Below are positions 34,201 to 45,289 of a stretch of 64,000 nucleotides of DNA, one piece after another. Location of the stretch: positions 52,636,626 through 52,700,625 of the forward strand of contig CM070505.1 of the NCBI GenBank assembly GCA_036346375.1, in the 5' to 3' direction. A model generated the notes under the pieces. The model was not told the origin of the DNA. It saw only the letters and a list, made by a program, of their open reading frames with translations, and made no database searches. Within the stretch, counting starts at the first letter, position 1. Each line of letters begins with the position of its first letter. The translations under genes were made by a program, and so were the position numbers. The DNA comes from Guadua angustifolia (taxonomy: Eukaryota; Streptophyta; Magnoliopsida; Poales; Poaceae).

Positions 34201-36015
34201 CGACACAGAAAATAAAAAGCGGCATTTGTGGCTAGCCTCGGCGATGCTAGCCATGCCCTCTGTCTGAAAATAATTACGAGATAATAGTGACAAGATTGGT
34301 AATTTGTATTGGCTACAATACATAGAGCAACTTTAGAATATATATAAGAGAATTGATAGAAATATCATACAGAAGCGATAGACTAGCGGTGTGATTCCAT
34401 CACACACCAAATACGATCAATGTTTGATTGACCAACTATAAAGCTCTCCAAGTCACAACAAACAAAGGCTTAAGCTTATTGGAAGGTCAAATGTGGAATG
34501 ATTGAAGGCCAATCGTTTTTGGATTACACAAATATTAATACATAGGCATGCAAATATCAAATATGTGTGTATTACGAGTACTAAGTCACAATAATTCTTG
34601 CACAGTTGGTGCAAGAATTAGCAGAATTTGTCCAACTACATAAACATTGGTGTTGCCACTTGCTAACTTTCCGTAGGACACTAGCAATGTTAGCTAACCA
34701 TGACCAAATGGAAAATAATCTTCCATGCACAAATACATGATTTTGATCAAGAGTTTATGATTTTAATCAAGAGTTTATATTCTCTCATTTTAGGAGAACT
34801 TGCGAAGCTGCATCACATAATCCCTCCAAAGGTTTGTATAGGGAGGTGAGTGGGTTCAGTTCTGCTATTAAATCTGTCCTCCCTGTAGCTCAGTTTTGTG
34901 CAACATGCCAGAATAGATGCGAGGACTAAACAAATAGCAGATCAGCTTGTCTAGAGGGCTTCCTGGTCTACCAACAAGCTGAACTGCTAAGTTTTTCTTC
35001 GACTAATACTGACTAGTGGTCGTGACAGACTACACTAAGGACATAAAGCGAATGAAGAAAAATCAAACTGAATATATTCATGATGAGTTATGTTTCCTAA
35101 GCGTAGAGTTGAGTTGAACCCTGCAATTCATAGATGCATCAGCAAAAAGATACAATTCCATGAGTGCAATATAATTTTTGCTAACTGCTGTAATGAGATC
35201 CTATAGAGTCGCGAGATCGCAATATAGACCAAAACTTGTACAAATTATAGCAGAAACAAGAAAACTATCGAGCAAGAAATGAAAAGGTGAGATGGGCATC
35301 ACCAAACACTTAAATATGTCAACAGTATATGAAGATACCCCACAAGTAAAACATGATCAGAAAGACACAGAAAACAAACAGCCCAATAATCAGGAACAAC
35401 ATACGATGTCTACAGATGTGTGAGAGGTTCTACTTATTTCATAAGAATACAATTGTATATAATCACTAAAGTACAAAATAACCTTGCAATATTAATTAAT
35501 TTACTCTCCTTTTTTTTACCAAATTTCATTTAGATGAGTAACCAGACCTCTAGGTTCACAAAGCAAAAAAGAGTTAGTGTGTTCATAAGCAAGAGAGAAA
35601 ATACAGGGAGCTGCTTCAACTGATTTTCAGACCAAAGAAGGGCATATCTCAAAATGCATATAAAATAACCAATAGTCAAATTTTGATCGATTGAAAAGCT
35701 TTCTCGAGGCCTCGGCTAGAAAAATTTTAACCGGATTGAAAATCTTTCTCCGCTAGTCCATGAGTAATCAGAAAGGGAGGGCAGCAACTATTCACTTCAA
35801 ATATAACTTATCATGCAGTTCTCCATTTTTGAGATGGAAAACAATTATTGTTTTCAATGAAGTATGTACAGAAGGTAAGCTACGTACCATAACCTTAAAA
35901 GGACCGTCACTGATAGTCCGACAACGAAAATAAAAAATCTGGCATTTGCGGCTAGCCTCAGGCAGTGCTAGCCGTGCCCTCTGTACAGAAAATAATCACA
36001 GACAATAGTGTACAG
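34188..36015. repeat. Direct repeat pair inside the CACTA element (about 1.72 kb apart)
   Basis: Segments at 34188-34290 and about 35905-36015 share CGATAGTCCGACA, GGCATTTGTGGCTAGCCTC (GGCATTTGCGGCTAGCCTC in the second), GCTAGCC and GCCCTCTGT, then GAAAATAAT. The sequence between (34291-35904) shows no gene and may be duplicated or inserted DNA. Confidence 0.6.
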
Positions 36016-38690
36016 ATACAAGAATTATTCATTGCGTCCATAATATGAATACCTAAGAAAATGTAACATTAGAAGGAGGAAAATTTCTTCGTCTCAAAAG
36101 TCATGCTCTAGGGGGGCATGTGCACAAAGTGAGCAACTAAGAAAACATGGGGATAAGATACATAACATGAAACATACGAGCTTATTCCCATTTTTTCTTT
36201 CTGCCACACATAAATCCAACATGGCAAGTGAAAACAATTTGAAATATGTGAGGATCTCCTAACATGGTGCAACTCAATGTAAGTAGCCAGGAATCTGGCT
36301 ACTATCACATGGATTTTCATGTCTAGAGTTTATTGTGCCCATTGTACAAAGAAAACATGTCTAAATAGACGTAAAAACATTCAACTATTGCGAAGTCTTA
36401 GAAGTTGTCAAATGACAAAAGTAAGGATTGCTACTGGAAAGTGCTTCTCCGTACCAATGGATAAAGTATTGCCATCACGGCATAACTTGCAAGGCGATAG
36501 AAGAAGAAATATGGAAGTACACATGGACTACTGTGTAAGCAATATGGCACCAAAAATGTGTCGAGAATAGTGAAATCTGAGCTAACGACATATAGGATCT
36601 TCAAGAATATGAAGAAACAACAAGGCAGTGGGAAGCCATCTATAGAGAAGTAAGCTAAAACAAAATAGCAACACCCGTTACAAGTGGTTTTTGTGTTACA
36701 TAACAGTTTGACAAACAGCTCACCAAGAATTCTCATAGGATGCAAGTTCTTTAAATTACACAAGGCATATGTGCCTTGGGAATGGTGAGAACCTATCGAG
36801 ATGTGGTTGCCCATTTAAAGTTGTAGATTATAACGAAATGGTTTCAACTTGGTGCAGAATCGGGATTGATGCCCATAGCGGACTTAATGTGTTAAGCATC
36901 TTTGAACAAAGTTGAAAAATAATTAAGATTCCGTAATCACTAAAACTTTCCCATGGGAAGCTGGAAGTATGGATTTGTGAGGTTCTTACCAAGAAAATAT
37001 GCACTGAGATGCAAAAGAGCTTGAATTTTTCACACTAGCGATCGGGGTTAACAATATCGATTTGGAGAAAATTGTTGAAAAACAAATTGAAAATTGCTCG
37101 AAATGTTAAAAAGGGTATGTTGAAATACCTCTACATTCTCAATTTTGGCAAAAATCTGGGTTTGGTGAGATCACCCAACCGAGAGGAATTCCGTGCTGCG
37201 GCAGGAAAAATACTAGCATTGTTGACAACTTTCTTCCTGGTACAAAATGCAAAAAGCAGTGGTACTATATTGAATATAGCAATGCAATATTTGTAGCAAA
37301 ACACCCAAAAGGAAGTTTGAAGAAACTCAAAATGCATTCATAATGTAATTAGTTACTTGCTGCAGAACATCTTCTGCGTGTCTTGTATAAGAGAGAGAGA
37401 GAAGTCAATCGGTTTGGAGCACCCCATTTTACGATAACTCGAAAACAAGCACATGCTCAAAATTCTTAAGATGAGTTAGAGCAAGGGCTCCAACTTAGCA
37501 AAAAACTCGGTTTTTACTTGTAACATGTTACAAAGTGAAGTTACAGCAGATAGAGGAAAGATATCAAAACAACAATCACACAAGGATATATAAATCACTA
37601 GTCAGGGAGGAATTCCTTACATCCATGTCCTCAACAAGCGAATCCTACTAAGAGCCATACAAAATATCAAACATGCGAGAATGTTTAAGTGCAAGACATG
37701 CCAAAGACTTTACCTCCAACCAAAGCTGAAGTAGTCTCACCGCTCTGTGAACAAATATTGCCCAACAAAATATTGTAGAACACGGTTTCACTGACTGCAA
37801 AGAACAAAGGAGAGTTTGTCATAACGACAAAACAAAAAATTCTATAGAAGGTAGACACGGAGCGATCTACTTGATCTTTGCTATGCGTACAAGTAAATCT
37901 GACATAATAATACACATAAATTACACTAAACTAAGTTACCTTGGCAAGTCCGAGAGAAGTTGATGGGTAGCAAGTTGGAGGCGACTTCTGCCTCGATCGA
38001 GGGTCGATGTAACAAAACCATTCTCTTCAAGGAGATTGCGACTTCACTCTTGTTCACCATAGCCTTTCTAGTTTGAAGGGGGGCTAGAAATCTTAAATCT
38101 TAAAGTTAAAAGCTGAAGCATCTTAATCGATTCATAAACATCACAGGGGAAAATCCAACCAAGTAACCAAGTAATTTTTTCACTTGGTTAGTTTATCAAA
38201 CTATTACAAACACATGAAATAACTTCATATGAAAAAATAACCATGTAAGGCAAACACATGAAATATTTAGAAGTGCCACTCGCATGTGTGTACATGTGTT
38301 CCTCAAGAAGACAAACATACATGCTACAGAGAGCAGAACCACTGACAAGAGAAGTGGCATTGAGGAAAGAAGGGCTCCCATTTCAAAGGTACAAAGAGTT
38401 ATTTACACTTTGTAATGAAATAGAATTGAAGTAACAAAAGCCTAAACTAGTTTTCTAAACTAGAAGCCTATGGGTCTTTGAGCTTGGAGACACGCGATGT
38501 GAGACATGAGTATGGAGGAGTGGATCGTTGTTATCTTAGTCATAAAACTCGCCTTTTTGTTGAGTATTTCCTTCATGATGAAGTAGGCGAGCTGGCCTGA
38601 GCGGCTTGGATTTGAGCAAGCGATCCTAGCTAGTAGAAGCGACTTGGTATCAGAGGTATGAAAAATGTAATTAAGAGAGCATATAGAAAT
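36016..38690. other. CACTA interior without recognisable coding
   Basis: AT-rich sequence. The open frames at 36108-36814, 37072-37337 and 37685-38381 have no family motifs and lack codon-like composition. It may be introns or 3' sequence of the Ulp1-containing gene, which reads leftward. Nothing else was supported. Confidence 0.5.
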
Positions 38691-38739
38691 CGAGTGGCGC
38701 GAATCGATGTGTCATGTCGGCATGAGTGACCTCCACGTC

Positions 38740-41541
38740 ATTGTCTTTTATTGTGCAACTTAAGATTTCCGCATGTCTTGGCACACGAAGTACCCACATA
38801 GATTTGTTCCTTGCTTCGCTTGTGACCTGCGAAAATCGAATGAACTAAGATGTCGTCGAAGGAGCTATTTACTATGAAATACGATATAAGAATATTCCTT
38901 GCGTGCGTCTGGGAAATTTAGTACGGATTGTAAGGGTTTTTACGGTATGGGCGGTGTCTCGTGCTCTTGACAATATCTTTTGAACGCGCGTTGATTAAAC
39001 TTGTCATCACTTCATAGTCCGCTTTAGGTTTATCCATTGGATCCATGATCGACATCTTGCTCTTATGCGGATGAATTACTACGAGAATCGATGGAATCTG
39101 GATGCCATAGCCATTAGTCGTGACGTCGAGTAAATAACTAAACCAACGAGTAATTTAACTCGCTAGTGAGGAACTTACTTAAAATTGTATGGTACAAGTA
39201 TAAACTCCTTGTCTTGTAGTTTAAGCAAAGCTTTATATCGTACTCCTCGACCTCCTTTGGTACTCTCACGATTTCGGTTTGGCAAACCGTTCCGGTCGAG
39301 AATCCCTTCGCCCCTTGGTTCTTCGTAGTTCTGAATCTCGTATCTATATAACAAAATAGTTAGACATGACATTTATCGGTATTACGTGAATGTAGACCAA
39401 GATTGATATATTAGACACTTACAGTGTCCAGCATCTCAAAAAACATATGTCGAGGGCGTCATGATAGAACAAGTTGTGCATGTTATCGAATTCTATTAAG
39501 AAGTAGCCATAGCCCTCGTGGTGAAAATGTTCCTCACGGAACACTGCGGTGATCACCTTGAGTACGTCTTGGTTGGATCGCTCCATGTACCATGCATGTA
39601 GTCATTTGCATCATGGGTGTTAGACTATTTAACCGAATCGGTGACTAAGGGCTTCCCAACCTCGAATTGCAATCTTGGTTGATTTTCTTGTTCATCGACT
39701 TCCCTTGCCCTTACTTTTTCACGGACGACATCATACTCGGTCTGGCTTCCCTCGATCTAGCCGATACGGCTGTCTAATGTGCCATTTTTGGGATCGGGGT
39801 TGTAGGTTTGTCCTTTGAAGTACCGAGTGTTCTTGGTTTCTGCGTTGGAGTACTAACAGGGGCCATATTTATGGGGCCCTCAATGGATTCTTTTCTACCT
39901 CATGTTGCTTCTTCACCATTTCACTCTCAGTCTTTGGTGGTGATCTTGCGGATTGCACTCTGAGAGAGGTGGCGGTGCATGATCCAAGACGATGTCAGGA
40001 GAGGGTGCCATTGCATGGTCCAAGATGATGTCACGCTTGCGCCACTGGATGAATGAGTGGATGGCACCTCCCAGAGTTGTTATCTCGTCATTGGCGGGTT
40101 TTTCTAGCCTGATATCAGCAAACTGTGCAACTACCGTGTCCACCTGGACCTTTGCATAACCTTGCGCTATCGGGGCATTGTGCAGGACACCCCCTTGTTG
40201 GCACGGATAAGCTACCCCTGTCTGTAGCAGCCTGTAGAAAGATGTTCATCACGGGCACGTTGAGCTGACAGGGTGTGGGGTCATGTATGTCGATCCACAG
40301 GATAATGGTTTAGGTCGCTTGTCTTTGGCGTGGACCATAGCTAATCGACGACACAGTAGAAATTTGGAGAGAGCGTTTTCGGCCTGCGTCTGGCTCAAGG
40401 CTTCTTGTACTTGTCGTTGAACTTGTTCGTGAATGGTGGGTTGTAATTCTCGCAGAACCCTTTCCTTCATACTTTCCATTTCTGCTGACTGCTCTTCTTT
40501 AGCTCTTTTCCGACTCCTATAAGAGTCTTCGTGCTCGAGAATCCCATCTTCCATGGAACCTTGACCCCGCCTCGTGTTCGGCCGGGTGCTCTTTGTTTCG
40601 AGGGCCACCGATAGCTCGTCTTTCTCCTGTTTGGGTGGAAGGATCCTTGGGTGGGTGGGCGTACAACCGATGAACTCTTTGCGCCATTGCTTCGTCTTCG
40701 CGCTCTTGAATGATAAACTCGATGAGACAAGAGATCGCCCTCGCTAGCACGTAGTGCTTCACTCGTCCGTAGTCCGACCAAGGGACTTGTGCCGGTCTGT
40801 TGGATCACTTGTAATTCTGCTGTCCCATTGAGCAATTTTACAGTGTACCCACTCGTGCCAAGTCCGTGGGGTGAGTATTCCTTCTTGCGATGCTAATGTG
40901 GTCCTCACTAGACTTCCTTCTTTGCTTGATTGCTTCATCGCCACAAACTCATCCCAAATATGGTCTGTAATCTTGGGTAGTCTCCGACGGTGACCGTTTT
41001 GCTTCACATAATTTACGTTTAGCCTCGCCTTGAAGTTTCTCCACGCCGCATCCATGGTCATCAATGCATCGCGACGCACGAGTTCTTCGACTCCTTCGGG
41101 GAATGCAAAGGTTCCTTTGAGCTCTGTCCACAGATCCTCTTTGGTGGCTTAGGACACTTTATGCCAATCCAAATAGGTGATTGGCACTTTCTCCCTTACG
41201 ATGTACCCGCATGTTGACAGTATTTTCTTTGCTGCCTTTTTGATTGCAACAGGGACCCAATATCTGAGACCTCCGTGATGGTGTACGGCCTTGAGCTTCT
41301 TATTCTTCCTCGTCCTCGGCGTGTTGCAATGAAGTGGAGGCCTCGGGAACAGCGGTGGAGGCCCGGTGGAAGCAGCGGTGGAGGCCTCGGAACAACCGGT
41401 GGTTGGGTGGAGGGTAAGGTACCTCGGGCTCTCCTCCATTATAGGCTCGATTTGGGCTCCATTAGAACTACTCAATAGAAAGGAGATATTTGAGAGAGGA
41501 AAGAAAATATGTACTAGCGATAGAATAACTAAGTGTATCAT
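38740..41541 (-). pseudogene. CACTA second gene: plant transposase domain with Ulp1-like (C48) protease domain
   Basis: The N-terminal part (41541-40250) resembles the Ptta/En/Spm plant transposase family: VPITYLDWHKVS, AWRNFKARLNVNYVKQNG, IWDEFVAMK, and later a basic, Glu/Gln-rich probable coiled coil (RKRAKEEQSAEMESMKERV). Further downstream, KEFILVPYNFK (about 39176-39208) and an ILVVIHP...MDPMDKP stretch (39040-39090) resemble a Ulp1 SUMO-protease fold. QGTNLCGYFVCQDMR at about 38770-38815 supplies the Gln and Cys of the catalytic site. The His position probably lies in a CAT codon just before ILVVI, where one base seems lost. A GTAAGT donor follows PYNF. Such Ulp1 domains are known in CACTA second ORFs. 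Frameshifts indicate decay. Confidence 0.7.
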
Positions 41542-41584
41542 ATTGAATTAGCACCTTGAGGAAAATATGTACTAAGCGAGGAGT

Positions 41585-43330
41585 AAGATAGAAGATGTAC
41601 TAGCGAGGACTATATTACATCCTTAAAGTGCTGTCCATGGCTCATTTCGAGTCCATGTACTAACAATGGCTCATTTCGAGTCCATGTACTAACTACTTCA
41701 AAATTTCAGGTTTCACGAGGATTGCGGTAAGGAGTACTCTCGGACTTAGGGTATGGATGAAGATAAGAATCTTCACCTCAATCACAAATGGGCTAACAAT
41801 TTATTCAATGGATTAGGCCTTGAACTCTTACCACCTTAAAATGCACAATAAAGAATTCTCTTGTCAAGGAATATACAGATTCGATTTATAACAAGAGTTT
41901 AAAGTGGCTAACCAAGCAGGTAGTATTTTTAGATTAGCAAGTGAATGCATATTCTACGATCAACTCTCGCTATTAGCCTACAATTGGTGGTCGATTCAGC
42001 AAGCAAGAGCTAGCAAAATATCAATCACGACATAGAGTGAAATAAGCAATAACGAGTTATCGGTCATGTATAATTTGGACGATTAAACAAGCAATTCTTT
42101 CTAGCATTCAGGACTATAGTTCAAGGCCTAAACCATAGGGATAAATGTTCTGATCATTCCTATACCCAAGTTCATCATAGAGCATACCAATCTCAGACCC
42201 AAAGGCAACAAGGCAGCAATTTGAAAGCTCAATGGAAGCATAATTGACAGAAGCAATAAGAATACCAGCAATTCAGAATACTCAATGGAAGCATAATTCA
42301 CAACCAACCAGAATGACTTATGGTTCATAATTCGGACAAAAGGCATAAGATAGAAGATGTACTAACTGAGGACTATATTAGATCCTTAAAGTGCTTAGAG
42401 TTATTTGGTTTTACAAGACTAAGTGAATTGTTCCTGCGAATGATATCAACTATCTCCACTATACACAACTACTAGCATATATATACATATATAGACACAA
42501 GATCAAGCACATACATAAGAATATATATATATAGACACAAGATCAAGCACATACACAAGATCAATACCAACATGATATTAAAGCACTCATCCACACAAAC
42601 AGAGATATCAACAATGACATAACCATAGCAATGAAGCAATTCATAAGTCTAATGTCAATTGCTCTATGAATCATGTCTACAAAACCAATATGATTTATGA
42701 TTTGTGCTCTCAGATTTTTGGGTGAAATTGAAGATTAGATCTTCAATCCAATCACAAATCGGCTAGACAATTAATTAGCAAGTTAGGCCTTAAACCCTTA
42801 CCTTCCTAACATGCATAATGATGAGTTGATATTAAAGATTCTTTGTTCAGATTGCTCTAAGATCAAATTATATTCAGATCGACCTCTGATTGCCGACAAG
42901 TAGTTCCAAGTGTCAAAGTTCAGATTAGTAGTTTAATTGTAAACTAGCCAAACCAGAGATCGCATTCAGATTAGTAACACATTAGTATACTAATCGAACC
43001 AACGATATAACATTGAATCGATGTCAAGACTATTATACTAACCGAACAAGCGAGAATCAACAATGGAATACAAGGCAACGACTAGCAAATGTATCAATCT
43101 AATCAATTGATCTTAGATTAAGCAATCAAATGGCCGCAGATGGACAACAACTTGCAGATATCAAATAATGGTCGACTATAGCAAAATAGAGAAAGAACCA
43201 GTAATCTCTAGCATGCAGGACTATTAGTTCAAGGCCTAACTTGTAAAATTAATCATCATAATCATCTAACCCAATATCATCACAGAGCCACCCCTTTCTC
43301 AGACCCACAGGCAACAAGAGAAGTAATATG
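41585..43330. repeat. Degenerate segmental duplication within the CACTA element
   Basis: The block at about 41740-42260 recurs at about 42720-43330. Shared words are CAATCACAAATGGGCTA/CAATCACAAATCGGCTA, TTAGGCCTTGAAC/TTAGGCCTTAAAC, AGGACTATAGTTCAAGGCCTAA and CTCAGACCCAAAGGCAACAAG. A smaller piece, GAGGACTATATTACATCCTTAAAGTG (with one or two changes), recurs near 41606 and 42368. A 29-bp perfect tandem repeat (ATGGCTCATTTCGAGTCC...) lies at 41637-41694, and an AT-rich tandem lies at about 42475-42565. No gene was seen. Confidence 0.6.
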
Positions 43331-43939
43331 AAATACTCACAGAGGGAACAACACTTCCTTTATATATTCACCACCACATGCTGCGAAGAACAGTCTTAGG
43401 AATATGTTTAGCATCTACTGATTAGGCTTGATGTACTAATGGTGGAACAGTTGGTTATGTGCACATCAGGCAAGTAATGTTGGTCAAGTAGATAACTGAG
43501 TAAGGTAGATTACATTACGCCTGTCTACACATTCTTGTTTACTAAATGCAGTCTATGAGCTATAGCGGAGAAGGTATCACTAGCTGTCAAAAACAGCAAG
43601 CATAGCAGATTCAGGTTTTTGTTAGCACATTGTCATTTAACAGGTGCACTGACCATTGAAAACTGAGTACACTTTAGTTTTCGGTGATTGCAGTGCACAT
43701 ACAAAATGAATGATATGCTTAAGTCCTTCCATGATTGATTAGCCCTCTAAACATAACCAAAACGACTTGATTGGGGTAGAATTGAATTATTGACCTTGAT
43801 AATAGTGCCTTTTATTGTATTTTTCTGATTCAGATATTTCTATATGAAAGATCATAAAAGTTGAGTTAAGCAATTTGATCACTTTGATCCCCATGATATA
43901 AAAAACAGCAAGCATAGCGATTCGATCAATATTACTCGA
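43331..43939. other. CACTA interior, AT-rich, nothing recognised
   Basis: About 600 bases between the duplicated block and the GC-rich island. No open frame or motif was supported. Confidence 0.5.
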
Positions 43940-44500
43940 ATATTCATTGAGCTTAACGAACCCTAAGGATCGAGATCAAAGCATAAGGGCGGATCACGGG
44001 GGCAATGATCGAGCCAACCCGAACCCTAAGGATCATAGTACTCATAGCAAAGAAAGGATCCCGAGGACAATGATTGATGGCTTAGTAGCTAACCCGGTAG
44101 GGTTGAAGGGGCGGCGCTTGATGCGGGAGGGCGTTGAAGGGGCGCCGGTGGGAGGGCGCGACGGCGATCGCTTAGGGGCGGCCTTGAGACGGTGCGTTGA
44201 AGGGCGTTGAAGGGGACGGCGCCGGTGGCTTGTCGCTTAGGTAAGGGCGGGCAGACGGACGGTGGTCGCTGGAGCGAAGTCGCCGAGGGGCGGCGGTGGC
44301 CGTCTTGGCTGGGCATGTGATCTTGAGGGAGGGCGCAGAGGCCTGGTCAGCGGGAGCGGCATGGTGGCGGGAGTGGAGGGCACTTGGAGTGGCGGCGGGA
44401 GCTAGGGCACAGGAGTGGAGGGCACTTGGAGTGGCGGCGGGAGCTAGGCGCAGGGAGCGGAAGCGAATTTTGCGAAGTGCGAGGAAGTGGCTGAACTATA
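43940..44500. repeat. GC-rich island with GGGCGTTGAAGGGG-type repeats
   Basis: A sharp rise in GC content is built from diverged copies of GGCGTTGAAGGGGCGGCG and of a 36-bp unit containing GAGTGGAGGGCACTTGGAGT (44373 and 44415). Frames on both strands are low-complexity. It directly precedes the internal palindrome and lies between the two CACTA genes, so it could be a promoter or CpG-rich regulatory region. That is inference. Confidence 0.5.
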
Positions 44501-44509
44501 TGTAGAGGG

Positions 44510-44671
44510 TATCTGTGGCGGTTAAGAACAATAACAATCACAGATAACGATATCTGTGGCGGTTAAGAACAATAACCGTCACAGATAAACGTTATCTGTG
44601 TGACGTTATTGTTCTTAACCGCCACAGATATCGTTATCTGTGGCGGTTATTGTTCTTAACCGCCACAGATA
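44510..44671. repeat. Internal palindrome made of subterminal-type repeats
   Basis: Two arms of about 81 bases meet at about 44590/44591. Each arm holds two units of TATCTGTGGCGGTTAAGAAC...GTTCTTAACCGCCACAGATA, with only a few mismatches between arms. It has the same GGCGGTT core as the element's terminal arrays but lies 5 kb from the nearest end. The RNA would fold into a long hairpin. Confidence 0.85.
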
Positions 44672-45289
44672 CCCCCCACGCCATAGATCTGATTTGTTGC
44701 CTTTCGAATCCCATGACCAGCTTCCTACGGATCTATTCGATGAAGGTCCTTGAACAAATATAGCACCATGAGTTACAACACAAAAAAAAAGGAATTGAGT
44801 TGTTGTTATGTTAAGTTGAAGTGGTTGAAATGAAAAATAAAAATTTTAAAAGAAAAGCATATCACATATGGAGAAAGATGCATAGAATCAAGACATTAAC
44901 AATATAAATATAGGCTCAGGTCAGGTAATATTTTAAAGAAATGAAGCATGACTGTAATAGAACAGCAAACACAAAAAACCAATGAATTACAATTGCATTT
45001 CTTTCTGTGGAACACACACACTTGTGAAGATGAACAGAAGAACACGAGTTTTTGGCCCGGCGGCACAACTTGCATTTCCTCAGTAGCCATAGAAACCTGA
45101 ATTCAATTGAACAAGACTCCACCATCGCCTAGTCGAGACTTCGAAGTTTCGAAGTTTTCTCATCAAAATCATGCATATTTATTTCCTATTAATTAACGTA
45201 AATGTACATTTCTTACATCACATTTCCATTACTCCATATAAATGGCGACATGTTGCCATTACTCCTAGCTAATTATTTTCTTTCACAAT

